Assembly: GCA_023957115.1 (NCBI GenBank)
Contig: JAMLHN010000003.1
Location: 161,326 to 225,325 of the forward strand
Length of the DNA stretch: 64,000 bases
Direction of reading: 5' to 3'
Origin: Thermomicrobiales bacterium
GTDB lineage: Bacteria; Chloroflexota; Chloroflexia; Thermomicrobiales; UBA6265
Below, piece after piece: positions 24,076 to 32,511 of this stretch; the first letter of the stretch is position 1, and each line of letters starts with the position of its first letter. The notes beneath the pieces were generated by a model. That model was not told where the DNA came from. It was given only the letters and a program-made list of their open reading frames with translations, and ran no database searches. Made by a program: the position numbers and the translations under genes.

Positions 24076-26620
24076 AGGCCGAAAACGAATCCCATACGAC
24101 CCCCCCGGGCAGCGGAAGAGCAATGGCAAACGCCGCGAGTGGATGCGATCGGATCAGATCTTTCTGAACCGGCGCGTCTTTGTGATGAAGGGCGCCATCG
24201 TTGCCGGGTTTGCCGCCCTGGCGACACGCCTTGGCTATATGCAAATCGTCAGGGGGGATTACTACCAGGAAGAAACCGCCAACACGACCCAGCGGTGGGA
24301 GCCGGAAAAGCCGGTCCGCGGCCTGATCTTCGACCGGCAGGGCCGCTCGCTGGCTGAGAATCGCCGCGTCTGGGAAGTGCGTGTCATTCCATCCGCGCTT
24401 CCGAAACGAGACACTCCCGAGCGTGAGCGAGTTCGGAGCACGGTTATCTCCGCACTTCGCCTGCCGGAAGTGTTGGTCATCGATCCGAGTGCCGTTCCCG
24501 TTGGAAGCGAAGAGACCATTCATCGCCGAGTCGCCAACCTGCTCGGATTGACCAAGAAGGACACGATCGAAGAGTTTCTGCGGATCGTCGATATTCGATC
24601 CCAGTACAACTACCTGGTCGAGGTCGACCAATTTTCCGACGATCAGGCGCCAAGATTTCGGGCGGCGGCTCAGGAGCTTCCTGGGGTCAGAGTCATCAAC
24701 CGCTTCGACTACCTGGTCGAAAACACCGCGGTTCCCGATCTTCCGGTGGTCATCAAGACCGATGTCTCCCGCGAGATCGCGCTGACGTTGGAGGCCAACC
24801 GGCTCTATCTGCCGGGTATCGAGCTCAACGACACCGCCCTCGTCCGGCGTTATCCGGCCGGTGAGGTGATGTCCCATGTCCTTGGCTATGTGGGGCCGGT
24901 CATCGACGAGGAACGTCAGGACCCGGCGAACCAGACCCCAGGCGGCGCGTCGTACTACGAGTTCGACGACACCATCGGCAAGCTCGGTCTCGAGCTGTGG
25001 ATGGAAAAGGTGCTGCGCGGGAGCCGCGGTGGTCGCTATGTCGAGGTCGATGGGCTCGGAATCGAATCGCGCGTCATTTACGAGAATCCACCCGTCCCGG
25101 GCCGCAATATCAAGCTGACCATCGATCTCGAGCTTCAGGCCGCGGCGACGGCTGCGTTGGCGGAAGGTCTCCGGTTTTCCAATGAAGACCGATATCTGAA
25201 GGATCAGGCCGACCCCACCAAGGAGCGGCACGAGTACAAGGCGGGTGCCGGCGCGGTGGTCGTGCTCGACGTGCGCAACGGTGACGTGCTCGCCCTGGCC
25301 AGCTATCCGCTCTACGACAACCAGTTGTTCGTGGAAGGGATCTCGACCAGGAAGTACCTCGAGTACCGGGAGGATGAGAACCGGCCGTTGATCAACAAAG
25401 CGGCGGCTGACCACTTCCCTCCGGGTTCGACGCTCAAGATCTTCGTCGCCATGGCGGGGTTGCATGAGGATCTGCTCAGTGCCGATACAGTCTATACCTG
25501 TACCAGCGGTATCTGGGTGCCGTATACCTGGGACGAGTCACGCGGTGACCGCTACCTCTGCTGGCTGCGAACCGGCGGCGGTCACGGCACGCTCGATCTG
25601 GTCGGCGCGCTCGAGCAATCGTGCGACGTCTATTTCTATAACGTCGGCACCCCGGAGCAGAAGCCGGAGGGCGCGGAGATGAATCTGCACTATCGCGACC
25701 TCTTCTACGAGACCGACCAGAAAGGCGATCTGCACTTCTTCGAGGGTCTGGGGATTCAGAAGATTCACGACAACCTGTTCGACCGGTTCTGGTTTGGACA
25801 GCCGACGGGGATCGAGCTCCCCTTCGAGGCTGCGGGCCTGGTGCCGGACCCGGACTGGAAGATGGAAATCTACGAAGAGGGCTGGTCGGCGGGAGACACG
25901 ATCAATACCTCCATCGGCCAGGGGTTCTTCCTCTCCACGCCGTTGCAAATGGCGGTCAATACCGCGTCGATTGCGAATGGCGGCCAGATCCACCGGCCCC
26001 GGTTGTTGCTCGAAACGGTCGATGACACGGGCAAGACCGTTCAACGGTTCGCGACCGAAAGCTTGCGGCAGGTGAAGCTTCAGAGCGACCATCTCGATGT
26101 CGTGCGGCTCGGGATGTGGCGGGTGGTCAATGCCGAGACCGGTACCGCCCACGCCGCGCTCAATCCCGAAACCGGCTTGCTCGAAAGCAAATGGCTGCAT
26201 GTGAATCCGCCTGGCGAGGAGCAGATCGAGATCGCCGGCAAGACCGGCACCGCCGAAGTAGGGATCAAGAAAGAGGATGGCACCTACCAGGACTCCCACG
26301 CCTGGTTCACCAGCTATGCCCCCTTCGACGAGCCCGAGATTGCGGTCACCGTCTTCCTGAAGGAGGGCGGAGAAGGATCCAGCTACGCAGTACCGATTGC
26401 CGACAAGGTGCTCCGCGCGTACTTCGAGCTGACCGGCGCGCGGAAGCGCGGCATGATTCTGCGAGAAGATGAGATTCCGATCGATAACGACCACCCGGCG
26501 CCAAGCTCAGGGGTCGTCCTGGCCGGCACGCCGGCCGCCCTGGATGGCGAGGCGACCGGCGAGGACGACGCGAACCTGGAGATTGAAGAAGGAGCCGGAG
26601 AGGACGTGGGCGAGGAGTGA
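24068..26620 (+). CDS. mrdA: Penicillin-binding protein 2 (elongasome transpeptidase)
   Basis: This 850-residue class B PBP has a short cytoplasmic head, one membrane helix (AIVAGFAALATRLGYMQIV, about 42-60), a dimerisation domain with RGLIFDRQGRSLAEN, and a C-terminal transpeptidase. Catalytic elements are Ser454 and Lys457 in FPPGSTLKIF, the SxN-like SCDVYFYN, and Lys725 in GKTGTAE. It cross-links new peptidoglycan during rod elongation. It is longer than the usual 600-700 residues: there are insertions around the SxN loop and an acidic C-terminal tail of about 50 residues. The gene overlaps mreD and, at its end, the epimerase gene. Confidence 0.95.
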   Translation: MFRGRKRIPYDPPGQRKSNGKRREWMRSDQIFLNRRVFVMKGAIVAGFAALATRLGYMQIVRGDYYQEETANTTQRWEPEKPVRGLIFDRQGRSLAENRRVWEVRVIPSALPKRDTPERERVRSTVISALRLPEVLVIDPSAVPVGSEETIHRRVANLLGLTKKDTIEEFLRIVDIRSQYNYLVEVDQFSDDQAPRFRAAAQELPGVRVINRFDYLVENTAVPDLPVVIKTDVSREIALTLEANRLYLPGIELNDTALVRRYPAGEVMSHVLGYVGPVIDEERQDPANQTPGGASYYEFDDTIGKLGLELWMEKVLRGSRGGRYVEVDGLGIESRVIYENPPVPGRNIKLTIDLELQAAATAALAEGLRFSNEDRYLKDQADPTKERHEYKAGAGAVVVLDVRNGDVLALASYPLYDNQLFVEGISTRKYLEYREDENRPLINKAAADHFPPGSTLKIFVAMAGLHEDLLSADTVYTCTSGIWVPYTWDESRGDRYLCWLRTGGGHGTLDLVGALEQSCDVYFYNVGTPEQKPEGAEMNLHYRDLFYETDQKGDLHFFEGLGIQKIHDNLFDRFWFGQPTGIELPFEAAGLVPDPDWKMEIYEEGWSAGDTINTSIGQGFFLSTPLQMAVNTASIANGGQIHRPRLLLETVDDTGKTVQRFATESLRQVKLQSDHLDVVRLGMWRVVNAETGTAHAALNPETGLLESKWLHVNPPGEEQIEIAGKTGTAEVGIKKEDGTYQDSHAWFTSYAPFDEPEIAVTVFLKEGGEGSSYAVPIADKVLRAYFELTGARKRGMILREDEIPIDNDHPAPSSGVVLAGTPAALDGEATGEDDANLEIEEGAGEDVGEE

Positions 26621-27036
26621 TCGCTGGAGCAGTGAGTCGCCTCGAGCTGCATCATGTGGGCATTGTCGTGTCCGATCTCGACGCAGCCGTTGCCGCCTAC
26701 GAACGGCTCGGATTTGCCGGTGGCGAACGCTGGGAGATGCCGCAGCAACAGATCGTCGCCGTGACCTATCCCAGCGGGGCCGGCTGGGTCGAGCTCATCA
26801 CGCCAACCGATCCAGAAGGACCTATTGCCCGCTTTCTCGAGAAACGGGGCGACACCATGCACCACGTTGCGTATCGAACCCACGATCTCGAAGGTGAGCT
26901 GGCTCGTCTCAAGGACGCGGGGGTGCGGCTGATCGACGAAACGCCACGAATCGGCACGCACGGCTGGCGCATCGCGTTTCTCCACCCCGAATCATGCAAT
27001 GGCGTCCTGACCGAGCTCCTCGACGACCGTCCGTGA
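26617..27036 (+). CDS. mce: Methylmalonyl-CoA epimerase (VOC family)
   Basis: The 139-residue protein is a vicinal-oxygen-chelate protein: RLELHHVGIVVSDLDAAVAAY with the first metal histidine, a central TMHHVAYRTHDLEGELARL with a second, and the terminal HPESCNGVLTELLD with the metal glutamate. This is the methylmalonyl-CoA epimerase pattern, interconverting the S and R forms. The start may be GTG at 26617, overlapping the PBP2 stop by four bases, or GTG at 26632, which gives the compact MSRLELHHVG start. The neighbouring mutase and carboxylase genes support the assignment. Confidence 0.88.
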   Translation: MIAGAVSRLELHHVGIVVSDLDAAVAAYERLGFAGGERWEMPQQQIVAVTYPSGAGWVELITPTDPEGPIARFLEKRGDTMHHVAYRTHDLEGELARLKDAGVRLIDETPRIGTHGWRIAFLHPESCNGVLTELLDDRP

Positions 27037-27086
27037 ATGAGTCCGGAGCCCGGAGACGATTGCGCTGGCGGCTCGGCGCGTCCGTC

Positions 27087-27108
27087 GTCCCGACCGAAGC
27101 GGAGGGAC
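27087..27108. repeat. Dispersed intergenic hairpin repeat, copy A
   Basis: GTCCC-gaccgaagcgga-GGGAC. The same layout occurs at 31884 and 36436 with different but still complementary stem arms, while the GAxCGAAG loop core is kept. It lies in the 254-base gap between mce and the mutase gene. Confidence 0.65.
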
Positions 27109-27203
27109 CTCCTCGCCGCAGCGAGTTCTTCGGATGCACGATCGTTCGGGTCCACAGGCACTACGTGCAGCAACGGCGGTAGCCACATGTCGTTCGGTAC
27201 GCC

Positions 27204-27234
27204 CGGAGCCCGGAGTGTTCTTCTCCGGACTCCG
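27204..27234. repeat. CGGAG-rich inverted repeat
   Basis: CGGAGCCCGGAG and CTCCGGACTCCG are complementary at 11 of 12 positions around a seven-base loop. Related GAGTCCGGAGCCCGGAG sequence is at 27040-27056 in the same gap. It could act as a transcription pause or terminator before mutA. Confidence 0.5.
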
Positions 27235-27290
27235 AGCTCCGGCCTCCGGACCTCACTTCCCGTATCCTTCCCGTCGAAGTGAAGGGTGCT

Positions 27291-28886
27291 ATGACAACCA
27301 GATCATCAGCGAAATCAACCAGCAAGCAGATCGTCACCGACTCGGACATCGAGATTCAGCCGGTCTACCGATCGGACGATGCCACTGGACCGAGTGAGCG
27401 GCCGGGTGAATATCCGTTTACCCGCGGAATCTATCCCACCATGTATCGAGGCCGGCAGTGGACGATGCGGCAATATGCCGGGTTCACCTCGGCCGAGGAA
27501 AGCAACCGGCGGTACCACCTCCTGCTGGTGCGGGGTCAGACCGGGCTGAGCGTCGCGTTCGACCTGCCGACCCAGCTCGGGCTCGATTCGGACGATCCGC
27601 GCGCGCTCGGCGAGGTCGGCCGCACCGGTGTGCCGATTTCGACGCTCGACGATATGCGGACGCTTTTCGAGGGTATCGATCAATCGGCGGTCACCACGTC
27701 GATGACCATCAATGCCCCCGCCTCGTTGCTCCTCCTGCTCTATCAGATCGTGGCCGAGGAGCGCGGCGCCGATCCGGCCAGGCTGGGCGGAACCATTCAG
27801 AACGACATCCTGAAAGAGTACGCGGCCCGGGGGACTTACATCTTTCCACCGCGCCCGTCGATGCGGCTGATCGTCGATACGTTCGCATACTGTAGTCAGG
27901 TGCTGACGTCCTGGAATACGATCTCCATCTCCGGATACCACATTCGCGAGGCCGGAGCGTCGGCCGCGCAGGAGATTGGATTCACACTCGCCAACGGAGC
28001 TGCATACGTGCGCGCGGCCATCGACGCCGGGTTGGCAGTCGACGATTTCGCGCCCCGGCTCAGTTTCTTCTTTGCATCGCATAACAACCTCTTCGAAGAG
28101 GCAGCCAAGTTCCGAGCAGCCCGGCGCATGTGGGCGAAGATGATGCGCGAGGAATTCGGCGCGACCGATCCAAAGTCCTGGATGCTGCGGTTCCATACGC
28201 AGACCGGTGGCGTCACGTTGACCGCCCAGCAACCCGAAAACAACATCGTCCGAGTTGCCTATCAATGTCTTGCGGCTGTTCTCGGGGGGACCCAAAGTCT
28301 CCATTCGAACGGGTTCGATGAAGCGCTCGCGCTTCCCACCGAACATGCCGCCACCCTGGCGTTGCGGACCCAGCAGATCCTCGCCGAGGAGTCCGGGGTT
28401 GCCGATACGGCCGACCCCCTGGCAGGATCGTGGTTCGTCGAAGCACTGACCGATGAGCTCGAGGAAAAAGCTCGCGAGTGGATCGCTCAGGTCGAAGAGT
28501 ATGGCGGTGCGGTCAACGCCATCGACGAGGGATTCGTCCAGGCAGCCATTGCCGAGAATGCGTATCGGCACGAATTGGCACGTGAGGCGGGTGAAGAAGT
28601 CATTGTTGGCGTCAACAAGTACGTCGTCGATGAGAGCGGAACCGGCGCGCAGATTCAACGGATCGATCGCGATGCGGTTGCCAAACAAATGGCGCGGGTC
28701 ACGGCCTACAAAGACGCGCAGGACCGCGCCCTGGTCGATCCTGCGCTGGAACGGGTGGTCGTCGCCGCGCGTGGCGACGAGAACCTGCTGCCGGTGATGA
28801 AAGCGGCCTTTCTGGCCGGCGCGACGCTGGGCCAGATCGTTCTTGCCTTGAAGTCGGTTTTTGGAGAGCATCGAGCGAGTGTGTAG
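27291..28886 (+). CDS. mutA: Methylmalonyl-CoA mutase, large (catalytic) subunit
   Basis: The 531-residue protein is the acyl-CoA-binding TIM-barrel part of a B12-dependent mutase, with [18 protein letters not shown] and [19 protein letters not shown] tyrosine follows MRQ where isobutyryl-CoA mutases have phenylalanine, which favours methylmalonyl-CoA. Further segments are [28 protein letters not shown] and [20 protein letters not shown]. There is no C-terminal cobalamin-binding domain, so a separate small subunit must be encoded elsewhere. ATG at 27291 is preceded by AAGGG; a GTG at 27279 is the alternative. The next gene starts directly after its stop. Confidence 0.94.
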   Translation: MTTRSSAKSTSKQIVTDSDIEIQPVYRSDDATGPSERPGEYPFTRGIYPTMYRGRQWTMRQYAGFTSAEESNRRYHLLLVRGQTGLSVAFDLPTQLGLDSDDPRALGEVGRTGVPISTLDDMRTLFEGIDQSAVTTSMTINAPASLLLLLYQIVAEERGADPARLGGTIQNDILKEYAARGTYIFPPRPSMRLIVDTFAYCSQVLTSWNTISISGYHIREAGASAAQEIGFTLANGAAYVRAAIDAGLAVDDFAPRLSFFFASHNNLFEEAAKFRAARRMWAKMMREEFGATDPKSWMLRFHTQTGGVTLTAQQPENNIVRVAYQCLAAVLGGTQSLHSNGFDEALALPTEHAATLALRTQQILAEESGVADTADPLAGSWFVEALTDELEEKAREWIAQVEEYGGAVNAIDEGFVQAAIAENAYRHELAREAGEEVIVGVNKYVVDESGTGAQIQRIDRDAVAKQMARVTAYKDAQDRALVDPALERVVVAARGDENLLPVMKAAFLAGATLGQIVLALKSVFGEHRASV

Positions 28887-30446
28887 ATGACAATTCAGGT
28901 GGACCATCAGACCAAATCCGAGCACCTCGTGGCGATCCAGGCGGAGATCGATGCACAGCACGAAGCGGCTGCGACGCGTCAGGCTCGCCGGGACAAGCGC
29001 GGCGCTCGCGAGCGCGTGCTCCTGTTACTCGATGAAGGCACGTTCGAAGAGGTCGGCGCCATGGTACGGCATCGCGCCAGCCATTTCGGCATGGCCGAGA
29101 GCAATCCGTATGGCGATGGCGTCGTGACCGGATTCGGCACGATCGACGGGCGCAAGGTTGCCATCTTCTCCCAGGACTTCACGGTCTTCGGCGGATCGCT
29201 GGGCGAGGCATTTGCCGAGAAGGTCGTGCGGATCATGGACCTGGCCGAGCAGTACGGTTGCCCGATCATCGGAATCAACGATTCCGCCGGCGCCCGTATC
29301 CAGGAAGGGGTCGAAGGACTGGCTGGGTACGGTGATGTCTTCTACCGCAATGTCCGCGCTTCCGGTGTCGTTCCCCAGATTTCGATCATTGCCGGTCCGT
29401 GCGCCGGCGGGGCGGTCTATTCTCCCGCCATGACCGATTTCGTCATCATGGTCGAGCAGACCAGCCAGATGTTCATCACCGGTCCGGATGTCATCAAGAC
29501 CGTCACTGGGGAGACGGTTACCCACGAACAGCTCGGCGGCGCGGATACGCACAACCGGGTCAGTGGGGTGGCTCATTTCGCGGCGTCGGATGAAGACGAC
29601 CTCAACGAGCTGGTGCGGGTACTGTTGAGCTACATCCCATCGAACAATCTGGACAACGCTCCTCGCTTCGAAACGGGCGACGACCCGGCGCGGATCGTGG
29701 ACGAGCTTGATGCGCTCGTTCCCGAGAGCTCGAACAAACCGTACGACATGCACGAGATCATCCGGGCCACCCTCGACGATGGCGATTTTCTCGAAGTCCA
29801 TGCCGCGTTTGCGCGCAACATCATCTGCGGATTCGGTCGGCTGGACGGTTACAGTGTTGGCGTGGTTGCCAATCAGCCCCAGGTGCTGGCCGGCACGCTC
29901 GATATCGATGCCAGTGAGAAGGCCGCCCGGTTCGTGCGGTTTTGCGATGCGTTCTCGATTCCCCTGGTCGTCTTCGAGGATGTTCCAGGGTTCCTGCCCG
30001 GTACCGATCAGGAATATGCCGGCATCATCCGTCGTGGCTCCAAGCTGCTCTATGCCTTCTGCGAAGCGACGGTGCCGCGCGTGACCGTCATCACCCGCAA
30101 GGCATATGGCGGCGCCTACGTGGTCATGAACTCCCGCAATATCGGAGCGGATTTCGTCTGTTCGTGGCCGACCGGCGAGATTGCCGTTATGGGACCCGAA
30201 GCGGCGGTGAATCTCCTCTTCCGCAAAGAGCTGGCGGAATCGCACGATCCCGTCGCCCTGCGAAACGAGCTCAAGACGAACTACGAAGACCTCTTTTCGA
30301 GTCCGTATCAGGCGGCCGCGCGCGGATATATCGACGATGTCATCATGCCGCATGAGACCAGGCGATGGCTGATCCGCTCGTTGGAGCTGGCGAGAACCAA
30401 ACGGGTCCGCACGCCCTCCCGCAAGCATGGGAACATCCCCCTATGA
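28887..30446 (+). CDS. Acyl-CoA (propionyl-CoA) carboxylase, beta/carboxyltransferase subunit
   Basis: The 519-residue carboxyltransferase shows the expected crotonase-fold halves. The N-terminal half has VFGGSLGEAFAEKVVRIMDLA, GINDSAGARIQEGVEGLAGYG and GPCAGGAVYSPAMTDF. The C-terminal half has FCDAFSIPLVVFEDVPGFLPG, RGSKLLYAFCEATVPRVTVI and KAYGGAYVVMNS. It transfers carboxyl from biotin to propionyl-CoA (or works in the reverse decarboxylase). Because it sits between mutase and an epsilon-like subunit, the propionyl-CoA carboxylase role is favoured. The biotin carboxylase/BCCP alpha subunit is not in the window. ATG follows the mutA stop without a gap. Confidence 0.94.
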   Translation: MTIQVDHQTKSEHLVAIQAEIDAQHEAAATRQARRDKRGARERVLLLLDEGTFEEVGAMVRHRASHFGMAESNPYGDGVVTGFGTIDGRKVAIFSQDFTVFGGSLGEAFAEKVVRIMDLAEQYGCPIIGINDSAGARIQEGVEGLAGYGDVFYRNVRASGVVPQISIIAGPCAGGAVYSPAMTDFVIMVEQTSQMFITGPDVIKTVTGETVTHEQLGGADTHNRVSGVAHFAASDEDDLNELVRVLLSYIPSNNLDNAPRFETGDDPARIVDELDALVPESSNKPYDMHEIIRATLDDGDFLEVHAAFARNIICGFGRLDGYSVGVVANQPQVLAGTLDIDASEKAARFVRFCDAFSIPLVVFEDVPGFLPGTDQEYAGIIRRGSKLLYAFCEATVPRVTVITRKAYGGAYVVMNSRNIGADFVCSWPTGEIAVMGPEAAVNLLFRKELAESHDPVALRNELKTNYEDLFSSPYQAAARGYIDDVIMPHETRRWLIRSLELARTKRVRTPSRKHGNIPL

Positions 30447-30652
30447 GCGACGACGCGCTGGCCCCGCCACGATTCCAGATCGCGCCGGATCCAACGGCGG
30501 CGGAGCTGGTGGCGATTCTGACTTCGTTGCAGGCGGATTTGACCGATCCGTCTGCCGAACGCGCCCAACCAACCGATCGCTGGTGTGAGACCGCCCGTCG
30601 TGAACAGATGCGTGTGCCGCTCGATGTACGAGAGGATTCATGGAGCCGATGA
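30443..30652 (+). CDS. Acyl-CoA carboxylase epsilon-subunit-like small protein
   Basis: The 69-residue protein has the layout of the actinobacterial AccE/PccE epsilon family. A short strand (FQIAPDPTAAELVAILTSLQ) corresponds to the family line GxPTxEELAAL, followed by a polar linker, a DRWCETARRE tryptophan-arginine helix and a terminal DSWSR. Such subunits stabilise or activate acyl-CoA carboxylase complexes. The gene overlaps the beta subunit stop (ATGA) and, at its end, the next gene's start, so translation of all three is coupled. The match is by pattern and context, not by search. Confidence 0.7.
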   Translation: MSDDALAPPRFQIAPDPTAAELVAILTSLQADLTDPSAERAQPTDRWCETARREQMRVPLDVREDSWSR

Positions 30653-31773
30653 AGCTACGCGAGAATGGCCGCGCACGTGCGCGGGAGATTGGAATTGCGC
30701 TGGGATCCCTCCAAACCGGACCCAACAATGCCATTACCGATGTCTCCGGCGTCAAGGTGGGACAGACCACCCTGATTTCCGGCGAAGGAGAATTGGTCGT
30801 TGGTTCGGGACCGGTGCGTACCGGGGTGACCGTGATCGTCCCGCGAGCGGATATCGGGGCGCATCCGCTCTATGCGGGGTTCCATTCCCTCAATGGGAAT
30901 GGCGAGCTGACCGGTATGCACTGGGTGGCGGAGGCCGGACTGCTGACGACCCCGATCGCGATCACCAATACGCATAGCGTCGGCGCGGTGCATGAGGCGC
31001 TCATCCAGCGATCCGCCCGCGGTGTCGAGGATTGGCAGTTGCATTGGTCGCTGCCGGTTGTCGGAGAGACCTACGATGGCGTGTTGAACGACATCAACGG
31101 ATTCCATGTGCGGGCCGAGCATGTCGAGGCGGCCATGGACGCGGCGTCCTCCGGCCCGGTCGAAGAAGGCACGGTCGGCGGTGGAACAGGAATGCTCTGC
31201 CACGAGTTCAAGGGCGGGATCGGCACATCCTCGCGGGTCGTGCCGACCGCGGCCGGCGAATACACCGTCGGCGTGCTTGTGCAGGCAAATTATGGCCGCC
31301 GCTCCGAGCTGCGTATCGACGGCGTACCGGTCGGACAGGAGATTCCGTTCGACGTCGTTCCCCCACCGTTCAGCCGTGAGCAGGAGCAGGGATCGATCAT
31401 CATCATTGTCGCCACGGACGCACCGCTCCTTCCGCACCAGTGTCGCCGGCTCGCCCAACGCGCCGCACTCGGTCTCGCGCGGCTGGGAGGTATCTCCGGC
31501 GATAGCAGCGGCGATATCTTTCTGGCTTTTTCGACCGGAAACCCCGAGGTGGAATCCGCCGATGGACGTGCCCCGATCCCGGTCCTGGCCTTCCCGAACG
31601 CGGAAATCTCCAAGCTCTTTGCAGGTGCGGTCGAAGCCACCGAGGAAGCCATCGTCAACGCCCTCTGCATGGCAACGACCATCACCGGAATCGACAACCG
31701 CACAGCCCATGCCATCCCGCTCGATCTCCTGACCGACGTCATGCGCAAATACAACCGCTTGGCGGGAAGTTAG
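30640..31773 (+). CDS. P1 family peptidase (DmpA/BapA-like N-terminal nucleophile aminopeptidase)
   Basis: The 377-residue protein has the family's ALGSLQTGPNNAITDVSGVKVGQTT start and GNGELTGMHWVAEAGLLTTPIAITNTHSVG. The candidate self-cleavage region GGIGTSSRVVPTAAGEYTVGVLVQANYG lies near residue 195, and GDIFLAFSTGN follows later. P1 enzymes cleave themselves to expose a Ser/Thr nucleophile and release N-terminal amino acids, often D-residues, from amides and esters. ATG at 30640 follows GAGAGGATTC and overlaps the epsilon-like gene by 13 bases. A role linked to the carboxylase is not known; the operon link may be incidental. Confidence 0.92.
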   Translation: MEPMKLRENGRARAREIGIALGSLQTGPNNAITDVSGVKVGQTTLISGEGELVVGSGPVRTGVTVIVPRADIGAHPLYAGFHSLNGNGELTGMHWVAEAGLLTTPIAITNTHSVGAVHEALIQRSARGVEDWQLHWSLPVVGETYDGVLNDINGFHVRAEHVEAAMDAASSGPVEEGTVGGGTGMLCHEFKGGIGTSSRVVPTAAGEYTVGVLVQANYGRRSELRIDGVPVGQEIPFDVVPPPFSREQEQGSIIIIVATDAPLLPHQCRRLAQRAALGLARLGGISGDSSGDIFLAFSTGNPEVESADGRAPIPVLAFPNAEISKLFAGAVEATEEAIVNALCMATTITGIDNRTAHAIPLDLLTDVMRKYNRLAGS

Positions 31774-31813
31774 GAGCTGGGAGCTAGGAGTTAGGTTTTC
31801 GATGGTTCCTAAC
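31769..31813. repeat. GTTAGGAG-type inverted repeat
   Basis: GTTAGGA at the P1-peptidase stop codon and TCCTAAC at 31807-31813 are complementary, with GGAGCTGGGAGCTAGGAG between them. It belongs to the same GGAGTT/GGAGCT-unit family as 33976-34112 and 47802-47945, and may serve as terminator. Confidence 0.45.
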
Positions 31814-31883
31814 GGGGCAATTGCCGTTCGGATGAGCCGTTCGTGCTTGACCGTCACGCCTCGATCCTACGAGCCAGCCCCTC

Positions 31884-31910
31884 TGTCATTCTGACCGAAG
31901 GGAAGAATCT
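31884..31910. repeat. Dispersed intergenic hairpin repeat, copy B
   Basis: TGTCATTCTGACCGAAGG then GAAGAATCT: the stem is ATTCT/AGAAT around a GACCGAAG loop core. Compare copies at 27087 and 36436. Confidence 0.65.
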
Positions 31911-31957
31911 GGCTCATCGATCGAACAAGCCTCCCGGTTTGGTCGCGTACGTACGCG

Positions 31958-31994
31958 CTGAAGGAGTTTTAGCCCAGCGTTTCAACGTTGGGAA
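31958..31994. repeat. REP-like palindromic repeat, copy 2
   Basis: Contains CCCAGCGTTTCAACGTTGGG at 31973-31992, as at 1903-1922. It is preceded by a 14-base palindrome CGCGTACGTACGCG (31944-31957). It lies between the P1-peptidase gene and the convergent DUF402 gene. Confidence 0.75.
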
Positions 31995-32010
31995 TGGGAT
32001 TGCTCTACCG

Positions 32011-32511
32011 CTACCCCTCGTGGAATGGGAAATCCCGATACTGAAAGCGATCGACCATCGTGTCGCGTGCGGCCAGGATAAGCGTGACCAGATCGGGGTC
32101 TTCTTCCATGAGCGGGGATGCTTCGAGCTCATCCTCGTCCAGGATGAGAAAGTGCCCCTCCGGGAATCCGATCAGGTCGACATAGAGATCCTGCCAGACG
32201 ACATGGTCGCAATGAGGACCCGCTTCGAAGGTGGTCGGCCAAGTCACATTGGCATACCACCCCTTGAGCGTCCCGTCCGGTCGAAAGAGCGAGAAGACGT
32301 CGAACCAGGCCGTCGGCGAAAAGTACTCGTGAAGATAGTCTCCGATTTCGAAGACCAGACCACCGGAGTCGATGGTGCCGACCGTCCACTCCGCGCGGAA
32401 TCCGCGCCAGTCCTCCGGAAAGGGACCGGCGAGCTCGACCGCGTCGTACGACGTAGCTTCGCTTCCATCCGGGCGGAGCTTGAAGATCCGAACCGTCTCC
32501 CCGGCGGCCAT
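32011..32511 (-). CDS. DUF402 domain-containing protein
   Basis: The 166-residue protein shows the DUF402 line: WFDVFSLFRPDGTLKGWYANVTWPT, then VWQDLYVDLIGFPEGHFLILDEDELE. The domain occurs in nucleoside di/triphosphatases and RNase E-like factors, binding metal through acidic residues of the QDLYVDL region; the role here is unknown. Its ATG starts immediately after the phosphomannomutase stop codon, so the two are co-transcribed. Confidence 0.85.
   Translation of the reverse strand: MAAGETVRIFKLRPDGSEATSYDAVELAGPFPEDWRGFRAEWTVGTIDSGGLVFEIGDYLHEYFSPTAWFDVFSLFRPDGTLKGWYANVTWPTTFEAGPHCDHVVWQDLYVDLIGFPEGHFLILDEDELEASPLMEEDPDLVTLILAARDTMVDRFQYRDFPFHEG

Noticed and set aside
27315..30428. Two long minus-strand frames opposite the mutase and carboxylase genes
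   Set aside because: The plus strand carries clear enzymes throughout; the antisense products are rich in Arg, Asp and His and resemble nothing.
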